Origin: Afifella sp. IM 167
Lineage (GTDB): Bacteria > Pseudomonadota > Alphaproteobacteria > Rhizobiales > Afifellaceae
NCBI RefSeq assembly: GCF_020144925.1
Contig: NZ_NSLC01000007.1
Coordinates: 230,757-294,756, forward strand
Direction of reading: 5' to 3'
DNA length: 64,000 bases
The translations under genes were made by a program, and so were the position numbers. Within the stretch, counting starts at the first letter, position 1. The number at the start of each line of letters is the position of its first letter. The notes beneath the pieces are model-generated. The model did no database searches. It saw only the letters and a list, made by a program, of their open reading frames with translations, and had not been told where the DNA came from. Positions 41,915 to 50,570 of this stretch are shown here, in pieces.

Positions 41915-42771
41915 AGCCCGGATCGCGGGGCAGACCCTGGGCGCTCAGCGCGCCGGCGCTCCTCCTCTTCGTCGTCCTCTTGATGGTGCCGCTGGTGATG
42001 ACCTTCATCCTCAGCTTCCACAGCTTCTCCTTCTACGGCGGCATCGCGCCGACCTTCTCGCTGGAGAATTATGCCGAGGTCCTCGGCGACAGCTATTTCT
42101 ACGAGATATTCGGGCGCACCTTCGCCATCGCGCTCGCCACCACCGTCATCTGCGCCGTCGTCGGCCTGCCGCAGGCCTATTTCCTGTCGCGCATGCGCCC
42201 CTTCTGGCGTTCCGTGATGATCCTCGTCGTGCTCGGCCCGCTTCTCATCTCGGTCGTGGTGCGCACGCTCGGCTGGGCGATCCTTCTGGGCAACAAGGGC
42301 GTCATCAACACGGCGCTGCGCGATATCGGCCTCATCACCTCGCCGATCCGCATGATGTACACCTCCGGCGGCATCGTTCTCGCCCTCGTCCACGTCATGG
42401 TGCCGTTCATGATCCTCGCCATCTGGGCGGCGCTGCAGCGCCAGGACCCGGCGACGGAGGCGGCGGCTGAATCGCTCGGCGCGCGGCCCTTCACGATCTT
42501 CCGGCGCATCGTGCTGCCGCAGGCGATGCCGGGCGTCCTTTCCGGCTCGCTGATCGTCTTCTCGCTCTCGGCGAGCGCCTTCGCCACCCCGGCCATCCTC
42601 GGCGGGCGGCGGGTTAAGGTCGTCTCGACGACCGTCTACGACGAATTCCTCAACACGCTGAACTGGCCGCTCGGCGCCGCCATCGCGATCCTCCTGCTCG
42701 TCTCGGTGCTGACCATCATGCTCGCCTGGAACAAGCTGGTGGAGAAACGCTTCGCCGGGGTGTTCGAATGA
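41911..42771 (+). CDS. ABC transporter permease (PotB-type)
   Basis: 286-aa permease with six hydrophobic segments. EAA coupling motif EAAAESLGARPFTIFRRIVL followed by PQAMPGV near residues 185-212. Start ATG 41911 overlaps the ATPase stop (ATGA) and the stop overlaps the next start the same way. Confidence 0.94.
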   Translation: MKPGSRGRPWALSAPALLLFVVLLMVPLVMTFILSFHSFSFYGGIAPTFSLENYAEVLGDSYFYEIFGRTFAIALATTVICAVVGLPQAYFLSRMRPFWRSVMILVVLGPLLISVVVRTLGWAILLGNKGVINTALRDIGLITSPIRMMYTSGGIVLALVHVMVPFMILAIWAALQRQDPATEAAAESLGARPFTIFRRIVLPQAMPGVLSGSLIVFSLSASAFATPAILGGRRVKVVSTTVYDEFLNTLNWPLGAAIAILLLVSVLTIMLAWNKLVEKRFAGVFE

Positions 42772-43568
42772 GGCACAACGGCCCCTTCGCTAAGATCTTC
42801 AGCGTCGTCTTCGCCGCCTTCATGCTGGCGCCGCTCGTCGTCGTCATCGGCGTCTCCTTCACGCCGGAAGGCTTTCTGGAGTTCCCGCCCAGCGCCATCT
42901 CGCTGCGCTGGTTCCGGGCGATCCTCGACAACCCCGATTTCATCGAGGCGGCCTGGATCAGCCTGAAGCTCGGCGTCGCTTCCGCCACGGTCTCCTCCGT
43001 GCTGGCCGTGCCGGCGGCGCTCGCCATCGGGCGCGGCCGCTTTGCCGGCCGCGATGCGCTGCAGGCGCTGTTCCTGTCGCCGCTGACCGTGCCGACCGTC
43101 GTCCTCGGCATCGCCTTCCTGCGCTTCCTCACCGTCTTCGGCGCCAACGGCACCTTCGCCGGGCTGATGTTCTGTCACGCCATCATCATCATGCCCTTCA
43201 TCCTGAGGCTCGTGCTCGCCTCCGTCACCGGCCTCGACCGCTCCACCGAGCAGGCGGCCGTCTCGCTCGGCGCTTCCGACTGGACGGTCTTCCGGAGGGT
43301 CACGCTGCCCGCCATCCTGCCCGGCGTGATCGGCGGCTGGGTGCTTGCCTTCATCACCAGCTTCGACGAGCTCACCGTGACGGTGTTCATCGTCAGCCCC
43401 ACCACAACGACGCTTCCCGTGCGCCTCTTCTCCCACATCACCCAGACCACCGACCCGCTGGTGGCTTCCATCTCCACCGTCGCCATCCTCTTCACGGTCG
43501 GGCTCATGTTCCTCGTCGACCGGATCTACGGACTCGACCGGCTCCTCATCGGCGAGGGATCGCGATGA
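42768..43568 (+). CDS. ABC transporter permease (PotC-type)
   Basis: 266-aa permease with six hydrophobic segments. EAA loop EQAAVSLGASDWTVFRRVTL then PAILPGV near residues 163-190. ATGA overlaps at both ends bind it into the operon. Confidence 0.94.
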   Translation: MRHNGPFAKIFSVVFAAFMLAPLVVVIGVSFTPEGFLEFPPSAISLRWFRAILDNPDFIEAAWISLKLGVASATVSSVLAVPAALAIGRGRFAGRDALQALFLSPLTVPTVVLGIAFLRFLTVFGANGTFAGLMFCHAIIIMPFILRLVLASVTGLDRSTEQAAVSLGASDWTVFRRVTLPAILPGVIGGWVLAFITSFDELTVTVFIVSPTTTTLPVRLFSHITQTTDPLVASISTVAILFTVGLMFLVDRIYGLDRLLIGEGSR

Positions 43569-44674
43569 CCGCCGACACGATCGTCATCGGCGGCGGCCTC
43601 GTCGGCGCCGCGATCGCCTACGGCATTGCCCGCGAGGGCGAGAGCGTCACCGTGCTCGACGAGGGCGACGTCGCCTTCCGCGCCTCGCGCGGCAATTTCG
43701 GCCTCGTCTGGGTGCAGTCGAAGGGCCTTTCCATGCCGGAATACGCGCGCTGGACGCGCCGCTCGGCGGATCTGTGGCCGGGCTTTGCCGAGACGCTGTG
43801 CGAGGAAACCGGCGTTTCCACCAACTACTACAAGCCGGGCGGCGCCCATATCTGCCTCTCCGAGGAAGAGTTCGAGGAGCAGGCCGGCGTCATCCGCCGC
43901 ATGAACCAGGTCCATGGCGCGGAGCATTACGGCGGGCAGATCCTGTCGCGCGCCGAGCTCGACGACATCCTGCCGGGCCTCGGCCCCGAGGTCGTCGGCG
44001 GCACCTACTCGCCCCATGACGGGCATGCGAGCCCGCTCTACCTGATGCGCGCGCTGCACGCGGCCTTCCTCAAGGCGGGCGGGCAGTACCAGGCGAATGC
44101 CCGGGCGCAGGAGATCAACCGCGACGGCGAGGGCTTTGCCGTCACGACGCCCGCCGGCACCTTCAAGGCCGCCAAGATCGTGCTTGCCGCCGGGCTCGGC
44201 AACCGCCGGCTCGGCCCGATGGTCGGGCTCGACGTGCCGGTCAATCCGCTGAAGGGCCAGATCCTCGTCACGGAGCGCGCGCGCCCGTTCCTGTCGATGC
44301 CGACCCATGTCGTGCGGCAGACGGAGGAAGGCTCCGTCCTGATCGGCGACAGCCACGAGGACGAAGGCTTTGACACGCGCTCCAAGCCCCGCGTCATGGC
44401 CGAGATCGCCGCCCGGGCCATCCGCGCCTTCCCGTTCCTGAAGGACCTCAGGGTGGTGCGATCCTGGGCGGCTTTGCGCGTCATGAGCGCCGACGGCTTT
44501 CCGATCTACCAGCAATCGGAGCGCCAGCCCGGCGCTTTCGCCATCAACTGTCATTCCGGAGTGACCCTCGCCGGCGCGCATGCGCTGGCTCTGGCGCCGA
44601 TGATCGTTCGCGGCAGGCTGGAGGAGGAGCTCTCGGCCTTTTCAGTAAGGAGATTCGATGTTCAAGCGCGTTGA
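43565..44674 (+). CDS. FAD-dependent oxidoreductase (DAO family), probable catalytic subunit 1
   Basis: 369-aa DAO-type flavoprotein. Dinucleotide motif DTIVIGGGLVGAAIAYGIAR at residues 3-22; the DAO signature ASRGNFGLVW; C-terminal HSGVTLAGAHALALAPMI closing the FAD site. Family: D-amino-acid, sarcosine, glycine and opine oxidases/dehydrogenases. The two following genes encode a small 2Fe-2S protein and a FAD/NAD subunit, as in heterotrimeric D-hydroxyproline dehydrogenase (LhpB-E-F) and opine oxidases (OoxA/B, NoxA/B). Its 3' end overlaps the 2Fe-2S gene by 17 bp. Confidence 0.9.
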   Translation: MTADTIVIGGGLVGAAIAYGIAREGESVTVLDEGDVAFRASRGNFGLVWVQSKGLSMPEYARWTRRSADLWPGFAETLCEETGVSTNYYKPGGAHICLSEEEFEEQAGVIRRMNQVHGAEHYGGQILSRAELDDILPGLGPEVVGGTYSPHDGHASPLYLMRALHAAFLKAGGQYQANARAQEINRDGEGFAVTTPAGTFKAAKIVLAAGLGNRRLGPMVGLDVPVNPLKGQILVTERARPFLSMPTHVVRQTEEGSVLIGDSHEDEGFDTRSKPRVMAEIAARAIRAFPFLKDLRVVRSWAALRVMSADGFPIYQQSERQPGAFAINCHSGVTLAGAHALALAPMIVRGRLEEELSAFSVRRFDVQAR

Positions 44675-44957
44675 GGAGACGGCCGGCACGGCCATCACCT
44701 TCAGCTTCGAGGGAAAAGAGCTGACGGCGCGGGCCGGGGATACGGTCGCGGCCGCCCTCCTCGCCGCCGGCGAGCGGAGCTTGCGCGCCAGCGCCGTGAG
44801 CGCCAGCCCGCGCGGGCCGTTCTGCCTGATGGGCGTGTGCTTCGACTGCCTGGTGCAGATCGACGGCGTGCCGAACCGGCAGGCCTGCATGGTGGCGGTC
44901 AAGGAAGGCATGTCCGTACACCGTCAGGACAGCGAGCCGGAGGCCGTCTCCCTATGA
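44658..44957 (+). CDS. small (2Fe-2S)-binding subunit
   Basis: 99-aa plant-ferredoxin-like domain. Cysteines C56-x4-C61-x2-C64-x12-C77 (in FCLMGVCFDC and QACMV) hold the cluster. The family also matches the N-terminal part of sarcosine oxidase alpha and HcnA. Overlaps both neighbours (17 bp and 4 bp). Probably passes electrons between the DAO subunit and the next flavoprotein. Confidence 0.93.
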   Translation: MFKRVEETAGTAITFSFEGKELTARAGDTVAAALLAAGERSLRASAVSASPRGPFCLMGVCFDCLVQIDGVPNRQACMVAVKEGMSVHRQDSEPEAVSL

Positions 44958-46363
44958 GCACCTACGACGTCGCCATCATCGGCGCCGGCCCGGCCGGCAT
45001 GGCCGCCGCCATCGAGACGGCAAGGGCCGGCCTTTCCACCATCGTCCTCGACGAGCAGCCCGCGCCGGGCGGGCAGATCTACCGCGCCATCGAGGCGAGC
45101 GGCCCCGCCCGCACCCGGATCCTCGGGCCGGACTACGCCGCCGGCCGCAAGCTTGCCGAAGACTTCCGGGCGAGCGGCGCGCATTACGTCGCCGGCGCCA
45201 CGGTCTGGAACATCGACAGCGAGCTTTCCGTCGATTTCTCGCTCCCGGGCGGGTCGAAGCAGATCCGGGCGGGGTCGATCGTCGTCGCCACCGGCGCGAT
45301 CGAGCGGCCGACGCCGATGCCGGGCTGGACGCTGCCGGGCGTCACCACCGCGGGCGGCCTGCAGATTCTTTTGAAGGCACAGGGCCTCGTCGGCGACGAT
45401 GTCGTCTTCGTCGGCTCCGGGCCGCTCTTCTGGCTGATCGCGGCACAGATGGTGGAGGCCGGCGTCAAGCCGAAGGCGATGGTGGAGACCGTGCCGCGCA
45501 GCCGCTACCTCGCCGCCCTGAAGCACCTGCCGGCCGCGCTCGGCGCGGCTTCCTATCTGCGCAAGGGCATGGCGATGATCGCCGCGGTGCGCCGGGCGGG
45601 CGTTCCGATCCACACCGACGCGAAGGAGATCCGCATCGACGGCTCGGAGCGCGTCGAGGGCGTTTCCTTCACCTCTGGCGGGCGCGAGCACCAGCTCGCC
45701 ACCACCTCGGTAGCGCTTCATCAGGGGGTGGTGCCGAACCAGCAGGTCACCCGCCTCCTGCGCTGCGAGCATCTGTGGAACGAGAGCCAGCACTGCTTCG
45801 TGCCGAAGCTCGACGAGGCCTTCCGCACGACCGTCGCGGGCGTCTACGTCGCCGGCGACGGGGCCGGCATCGGCGGCGCGAAATCGGCGGCGCTGCGCGG
45901 CCGGCTCGTCGGGCTCGCCATCGCGGAAAAAGCCGGCAAGGCGGGGCCGGAGGAACGGCGCAAGGTCGCCGAAGAGCTTGCCCGCGAGGCAAAGATCCGG
46001 CCGCTGCTGGAAACCCTCTACGCCCCCTCCCCCGAGATCCTTTCCCCGGCCGACGACACCCTCGTCTGCCGCTGCGAAGAGGTGACGGCCGGCGCCATCC
46101 GCAAGGCGGTGGATATGGGCGCGCCGGGCCCGAACCAGGTGAAATCCTTCCTGCGCGCCGGCATGGGTCCCTGCCAGGGCCGCATGTGCGGGCTCGCGGT
46201 GACGGAGATCATCGCGGCGCGGCGCGGCGAGCCGGTCTCGGCGGTCGACTATTACCGCATCCGCCCGCCGCTGAAGCCCCTCGCCCTTTCCGAGCTTGCG
46301 GCGCTGGAGACGGACGAGCCGGTGCCGGCCGACATCCAGGCCGAAGCGGAAGCGGTGCATTGA
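44954..46363 (+). CDS. FAD/NAD(P)-binding oxidoreductase with Bfd-like 2Fe-2S domain (opine oxidase/hydroxyproline dehydrogenase alpha-type)
   Basis: 469-aa flavoprotein. FAD motif VAIIGAGPAGMAAAIETA near residue 6; second dinucleotide motif VVFVGSGPLFWLIAAQM near 150; third, GVYVAGDGAGIGGA, near 300. The C-terminal 100 residues carry a Bfd-like cluster: CRCEE, then GPCQGRMC. Start ATG 44954 overlaps the 2Fe-2S gene stop; the open frame continues upstream only as overlap. Equivalent to OoxA/NoxA or LhpF-type subunits that hand electrons to the respiratory chain. Cytoplasmic face of the membrane or soluble. Confidence 0.92.
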   Translation: MSTYDVAIIGAGPAGMAAAIETARAGLSTIVLDEQPAPGGQIYRAIEASGPARTRILGPDYAAGRKLAEDFRASGAHYVAGATVWNIDSELSVDFSLPGGSKQIRAGSIVVATGAIERPTPMPGWTLPGVTTAGGLQILLKAQGLVGDDVVFVGSGPLFWLIAAQMVEAGVKPKAMVETVPRSRYLAALKHLPAALGAASYLRKGMAMIAAVRRAGVPIHTDAKEIRIDGSERVEGVSFTSGGREHQLATTSVALHQGVVPNQQVTRLLRCEHLWNESQHCFVPKLDEAFRTTVAGVYVAGDGAGIGGAKSAALRGRLVGLAIAEKAGKAGPEERRKVAEELAREAKIRPLLETLYAPSPEILSPADDTLVCRCEEVTAGAIRKAVDMGAPGPNQVKSFLRAGMGPCQGRMCGLAVTEIIAARRGEPVSAVDYYRIRPPLKPLALSELAALETDEPVPADIQAEAEAVH

Positions 46364-46373
46364 GGGCGATGCG

Positions 46374-47492
46374 GTGAGCGAACGGACGGCCGATCTCGTC
46401 GTCGTGGGAGGCGGGCTGCACGGCTGCTCGGCGGCGCTCCATGCGGCGATGCGCGGCCTCTCGGTGATCGTCATCGAGAAGGATACGGTCGCGCGCCATG
46501 CCTCGGGCGTGAATGCGGGCGGCGTCCGGCGCCTCGGCCGGCACTATGCGGAAGTGCCGATCTCGGTGCGCTCGATGGAGATCTGGCGGCATATCGAGGA
46601 TCTCGTCGACGACGATTGCGGCTTTCAGCCGGCACCGCAGATCAAGGTGGCCGAGACCGAGGAGGAGCTTGCAACGCTCTCGGCCCGCGCCGCCGAGATG
46701 CGCCGGATGGGCTTCAGCCACGAAGTGATCCTGGACCAGGCGGAGCTGCGCCATCATTTGCCCGCCGTCGCCCCGCATTGCGTCGGCGGCCTCGCCAGCC
46801 TCGATGACGGCTTCGCCATTCCCTACAACACCACCTTCGCCTTCCAGCGCAAGGCCCGCGAGCTCGGCGTGCGCTTCTTCGAGAACACCCGCGTGACGAC
46901 CGTGAAACGCGAGAATGGCGCGTGGCGCGTGGAGACCTCCGTCGGCGTCTTTTCGGGCCACTTTCTCCTCAATTGCGCCGGCGCCTGGGCCGGCGAAATC
47001 GCCCGCCAGCTCGGCGAGAACGCACCCGTTGAAGCCATCGCACCGATGATGATCGTCACGGCGCGCATGCCGCCCTTCTGCACCGCCGTCGTCGGCGGTT
47101 GCGGGCGGCCCCTCTCCTTCAAGCAGATGCAGAACGGCACCGTCGTCATCGGCGGCGGCAGGCGCGGCATCCCCGATCCCGCCACCAACAAGTCGGAGAT
47201 CCGCTTCTCGCAGCTTCGCCTCAGCGCCGAGGCGGCGATCGGCATCTTCCCGATCATGAAGGGGGCGACGATCGTGCGCTCCTGGGCCGGCATCGAGGGG
47301 CGCATGCCCGACGACATTCCGGTGATCGGCCCCTCCTCAAGCGAAGAAAATGCCTTTCACGCTTTCGGCTTTTCGGCGCATGGGTTCCAGATGGGGCCGG
47401 GCGTCGGCGCCATCATGGCCGAGCTGATCGCGAACGGACAGACCAACGCGCCGCTTCAGCCCTTCTCCATCACCCGTTTCGCCCATTCCTGA
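46374..47492 (+). CDS. FAD-dependent oxidoreductase (DAO family), subunit 2
   Basis: 372-aa DAO-type flavoprotein. DLVVVGGGLHGCSAALHAAM near the N-terminus, ASGVNAGGVRRLGRHYAEVP as the second FAD contact, and GFSAHGFQMGPGVGAIMAEL at the C-terminus. GTG start at 46374 (GAGGGCGATGC upstream) is preferred because no in-frame ATG lies nearby; the frame extends 78 bp further upstream within the preceding gene. A second DAO-type subunit with a different FAD-contact region, either a parallel enzyme sharing the same electron-transfer subunits or the beta partner of a heterotetramer. Confidence 0.88.
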   Translation: MSERTADLVVVGGGLHGCSAALHAAMRGLSVIVIEKDTVARHASGVNAGGVRRLGRHYAEVPISVRSMEIWRHIEDLVDDDCGFQPAPQIKVAETEEELATLSARAAEMRRMGFSHEVILDQAELRHHLPAVAPHCVGGLASLDDGFAIPYNTTFAFQRKARELGVRFFENTRVTTVKRENGAWRVETSVGVFSGHFLLNCAGAWAGEIARQLGENAPVEAIAPMMIVTARMPPFCTAVVGGCGRPLSFKQMQNGTVVIGGGRRGIPDPATNKSEIRFSQLRLSAEAAIGIFPIMKGATIVRSWAGIEGRMPDDIPVIGPSSSEENAFHAFGFSAHGFQMGPGVGAIMAELIANGQTNAPLQPFSITRFAHS

Positions 47493-47532
47493 GGCGATTT
47501 TTCCAAAGCAGCAAACCAAGCAAGGAACATCC

Positions 47533-47877
47533 ATGATCCAGCGTCACATCCAGACGAAGATCAACCATCGCGTCGTGGAGCATAACGGCGTGCTGTATTT
47601 CGGCGGCCTGGTGGCCGACGACAAGAGCCAGGACATGAAGGGCCAGACGGCCCAGATCTGCGCCAAGATCGACGACCTTCTCACCAAGGTGGGCTCGTCG
47701 AAGGACAAGCTCCTGACCGCGATGATCTACATCTCCGACTTCTCCCAGAAGGACGGCATGAACGAGGCGTGGCTGGAATGGATGCCGGCCGAGCATCTGC
47801 CGACGCGCGCCACCATCGGCGTCGCCGAGCTCGGCCCGAACACGCTCATCGAAGTGGTCGTCTCGGCCGCGAAATAA
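47533..47877 (+). CDS. RidA-family (YjgF/UK114) imine deaminase
   Basis: 114-aa RidA-type protein. HRVVEHNGVLYFGGLVADD, KDKLLTAMIYISDFSQKDGM and the C-terminal WMPAEHLPTRATIGVAELG carrying the substrate Arg (TRATIG) that binds the carboxylate of imine acids. It removes reactive 2-imino acids produced by amino-acid oxidases, so it fits as the last gene of the operon with two DAO-type enzymes. 40 bp after the previous gene; followed by a terminator. Confidence 0.93.
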   Translation: MIQRHIQTKINHRVVEHNGVLYFGGLVADDKSQDMKGQTAQICAKIDDLLTKVGSSKDKLLTAMIYISDFSQKDGMNEAWLEWMPAEHLPTRATIGVAELGPNTLIEVVVSAAK

Positions 47878-47887
47878 GTCTCGGGAG

Positions 47888-47920
47888 GCCGGCTCCGGAG
47901 CCTTTCGGGGCCGGCATTTT
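47888..47920. terminator. rho-independent terminator between convergent ridA-like and CaiB-like genes
   Basis: Stem GCCGGCTCCG / CGGGGCCGGC (47888-47897, 47906-47915; one T-G wobble), 8-nt loop, then ATTTT. Ten bases after the RidA-family stop and just before the CaiB/BaiF stop. Confidence 0.75.
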
Positions 47921-47924
47921 CCTC

Positions 47925-49088
47925 TCAGATCGCCTCGCTGCGGCGAAGCTCCACGATCCGCCCTGCCTCAACGCCCCATTCTTCCAGCACCGCGTCGGTA
48001 TCGGCGCCCGGCCGCGATGGCGGTTCGGGCAAGGCCGTCGGCGTGCCGGAAAAGCGCGGCGCGGGCGCGGGCTGCCTGACGCCGTCCACCTCCACGAAGG
48101 TGCCGCGCGCCAGGTTCTGCGGATGGGCCATCGCCTCGTCGAGATCGAGCACGGGCGCGACGCAGGCATCGCAATCGGCAAAAAGCCCGGTCCAGTGATC
48201 GCGCGGCTTTTCGGCGAAGATCGCCGCGAGCCTTGCCTTCTGCTCCGGCCAGCGACCCGTCTCCGCCTGCGCGCCCCATTCCTCCGCGTCGAGGCCGAGC
48301 CGTTCCAGAAATATCCGGTAGAATTTCGGCTCGATCGCCCCGACCGCGACCGCCCTGCCGTCGGCGCACAGATAGGTGGCGTAGAAATGGGCGCCGCCGT
48401 CGAGAAGATTGGCGCCGCGCTCGCTCTTCCAGCCGCCACCCGCCCGGAAGCCGTAGATCATCGAGCCTAGGAGCGCCGCGCCGTCGGTCATCGCCGCGTC
48501 GACCACCTGCCCCTTGCCGCTCTCGCGCGCGGCAAGGATGGCCGAGACCATGCCGAAGGCGAGGAGCAGCCCTCCCCCGCCGAAATCGCCGACGAGGTTG
48601 AGCGGCACGGCGGGCGGGCGGTCCTTCTCGCCGATGGCGTCGAGGAGGCCCGTGAGGGCGAGGTAATCGATGTCGTGGCCGGCGCGGTCCTTCAGCGGCC
48701 CTTCCTGGCCCCAGCCGGTCATGCGGCCGAAGACGAGCCTTTCGTTGCGGGCAAGGCATTCCGCCGGACCGACGCCGAGCCGCTCCATCACGCCCGGTCG
48801 GAAGCCTTCGAGGAGACCATCCGCCCTTGCCACGAGATCGAGGAGGAGAGCCTTTCCTTGCGGATTTTTCAGGTCGATGCCGATGGAGCGCCGGCCGCGA
48901 GCGAGCACGTCGAACTTCGAATTGACGAAGGGAATGTCGGATGTCGCGTTCCGCGGATGCACGCGCACGACCTCCGCCCCCATGTCGGAAAGCATCATGG
49001 CGCAGAAGGGTGCGGGGCCGATGCCGACCATCTCGAGGATCTTCAGGCCCGCGAGTGGCCCTGCCCGGCCGGGCGCATCGCCCCTCAT
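47925..49088 (-). CDS. CaiB/BaiF-family CoA transferase (alpha-methylacyl-CoA racemase-like)
   Basis: 387-aa family III CoA-transferase fold. GPLAGLKILEMVGIGPAPFC at the N-terminus with MLSDMGAEVVRV; DLKNPQGKALLLDLV; the segment GHDIDYLALTGLL resembles alpha-methylacyl-CoA racemase, where this Asp is the catalytic base. So racemisation of a 2-methyl branched acyl-CoA is as likely as CoA transfer. Next to a kinase/acyl-CoA dehydrogenase pair on the opposite strand, suggesting one branched or hydroxylated fatty-acid route. Confidence 0.88.
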   Translation of the reverse strand: MRGDAPGRAGPLAGLKILEMVGIGPAPFCAMMLSDMGAEVVRVHPRNATSDIPFVNSKFDVLARGRRSIGIDLKNPQGKALLLDLVARADGLLEGFRPGVMERLGVGPAECLARNERLVFGRMTGWGQEGPLKDRAGHDIDYLALTGLLDAIGEKDRPPAVPLNLVGDFGGGGLLLAFGMVSAILAARESGKGQVVDAAMTDGAALLGSMIYGFRAGGGWKSERGANLLDGGAHFYATYLCADGRAVAVGAIEPKFYRIFLERLGLDAEEWGAQAETGRWPEQKARLAAIFAEKPRDHWTGLFADCDACVAPVLDLDEAMAHPQNLARGTFVEVDGVRQPAPAPRFSGTPTALPEPPSRPGADTDAVLEEWGVEAGRIVELRRSEAI

Positions 49089-49204
49089 CGCGCACGCCCG
49101 ATCACGCCATCGACGAATGCGGCGAGATCGCTGCGAAGGACTTGAAGAGGCGCACCTTTTCCGCGCCCTCGCGGCCCGTATCCGACCCAGTCCGCCCGTC
49201 CCAT
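49085..49204 (-). CDS. possible 39-aa protein coupled to the CaiB/BaiF gene
   Basis: Short open frame starting ATG 49204 with a strong Shine-Dalgarno (GGGGAG, 5 bases upstream) and ending TGA overlapping the CaiB/BaiF ATG by 4 bp (ATGA). Sequence begins MGRADWVGYGPRGRGKG and ends SDLAAFVDGVIGRAR: basic Gly-rich first half, helical second half, no signal or membrane segment. Not recognised. It may be a real small protein, a leader that controls translation of the downstream gene, or chance. Too short to judge by coding statistics by eye. Confidence 0.4.
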   Translation of the reverse strand: MGRADWVGYGPRGRGKGAPLQVLRSDLAAFVDGVIGRAR

Positions 49205-49458
49205 GCTCGCTCCCCTTTCGGGTTCACAGCCGGGGCCATGCCGGCCGGCAGGCGTCCCGTCACTGCGCGTGGCCGCCTCCTCGCCCTTGCCGGAGGAAAG
49301 CCGGAAACCTCGCTTGACGGCCTTCCGGCTTCTGCCCATCCTCCGCCTCCTCTCTGGCAGGGACCAGCAGAAAAGAGGAACGGCGGGCGCCGCGCAAGCG
49401 GCTGGCACCGCCGCATCGGAGGAAGCATGCGCACTGCCAGAAGCCGGGCGGCACACCC
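49205..49458. other. 254-bp divergent intergenic region
   Basis: Spacer between the leftward CaiB/BaiF transcript and the rightward kinase/ACAD operon. G+C-rich, no clear palindrome, promoter or terminator recognised. The kinase gene start (TTG 49459) has no good Shine-Dalgarno, so its true start could be a little to either side. Confidence 0.4.
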
Positions 49459-50556
49459 TTGACGGCCAGGGCGGGAGAAGGATTCCAGCCGGCTGACAGC
49501 GGCCGGCCGCAGCCCACCGGCACGGAGGCGCTCGACTTCGATCCCGGGAGCCTCAAGACTTATCTGGTCGGAACCGGCCTTGCCGGCGAGAGGGCGGCCG
49601 CCTCGCTGAAGATTGCGAAGATCGCGGGCGGTCAGTCGAACCCGACCTACCGCGTCGCCGCCGGCGAGAAGGTGTTCATCCTGCGCAAGCCCCCGAGGGG
49701 CAACAACCTTCCCGGCGCCCACCAGGTCGACCGCGAATACCGCGTCATGGCCGCGCTCGCCGGCTCCGGCGTGCCGGTGCCGGAGATGATCCGGCTCGAA
49801 GAGGACGAGACCTTCCTCGGCACCTCCTTCTACCTGATGGAATGGCTCGACGGCGTCGTGGAACACGACAGCCGGCTGCCGGAGCGCTCCCCCGCCGATC
49901 GCGGCGCGATCTATGCCGACAAGGCGAAAGTGCTCGCAAGCCTCCACGGCGCGGACTGGCGCGCGGCCGGGCTGGAGGGCTTCGGCAAGGAAGGCAATTT
50001 CTTCTCGCGCCAGATCTACCGCTGGACGAAGCAGTGGGAGGCTTCCAAGACGCGCGAGGATCCGGTGATCGACGAACTCGCCCGCTGGCTGAAGGAGAAC
50101 AACGCCGAGGACGATACGCTGAGCATCGTCCACGGCGACTACCGCATCGGCAACCTGATGCTCGATCGCCAGGCGCCGCGCATCATCGGCGTCCTCGACT
50201 GGGAGCTCTCCACGCTCGGCCATCCCCTCGCCGACCTTGCCCATGCGGTGTCGGTCTGGTTCGTGAAGCCGGAGGAATATGGCGGGCTTTTCGGCTGCGA
50301 CCTCGAAGCCCTCGGCATTCCGGGCCACCGGGCGTTCGAGGCGGCCTATCTGGAGGCGGCCGGCGCGCCCCGCGGGCTTAGCGCCTTCCACTACGCCTTC
50401 GCCCTCTTCCGCTTCGCGGTCATCTTCGAGGGCATCGCCTCGCGCGCCAAAGCCGGCACGGCCGCGAGCGAGAACGCCGAGACCGTCGGGGCGCTCGCCC
50501 CCATCCTGGCACGCCGCGCGGCGGACATCCTCGCCGGCGAACTGCCGATCGACTGA
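49459..50556 (+). CDS. phosphotransferase (APH/choline-kinase fold), ACAD10/11 kinase-domain-like
   Basis: 365-aa protein kinase-like phosphotransferase. N-lobe IAKIAGGQSNPTYRV (the GGxSN motif of ACAD10/11 kinases) and ILRKPPRG with the ATP Lys; catalytic loop IVHGDYRIGNLMLD; metal site VLDWELSTLGHPLADLA. Human ACAD10/11 fuse this domain to an acyl-CoA dehydrogenase, and bacterial relatives such as LvaA phosphorylate 4-hydroxyacyl-CoA. The acyl-CoA dehydrogenase is the next gene, 14 bp downstream, so the pair probably handles 4-hydroxy acids. Starts at TTG with no clear ribosome-binding site; the first 25 residues are uncertain. Confidence 0.86.
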   Translation: MTARAGEGFQPADSGRPQPTGTEALDFDPGSLKTYLVGTGLAGERAAASLKIAKIAGGQSNPTYRVAAGEKVFILRKPPRGNNLPGAHQVDREYRVMAALAGSGVPVPEMIRLEEDETFLGTSFYLMEWLDGVVEHDSRLPERSPADRGAIYADKAKVLASLHGADWRAAGLEGFGKEGNFFSRQIYRWTKQWEASKTREDPVIDELARWLKENNAEDDTLSIVHGDYRIGNLMLDRQAPRIIGVLDWELSTLGHPLADLAHAVSVWFVKPEEYGGLFGCDLEALGIPGHRAFEAAYLEAAGAPRGLSAFHYAFALFRFAVIFEGIASRAKAGTAASENAETVGALAPILARRAADILAGELPID

Positions 50557-50570
50557 TTGCGGAGACGAAT

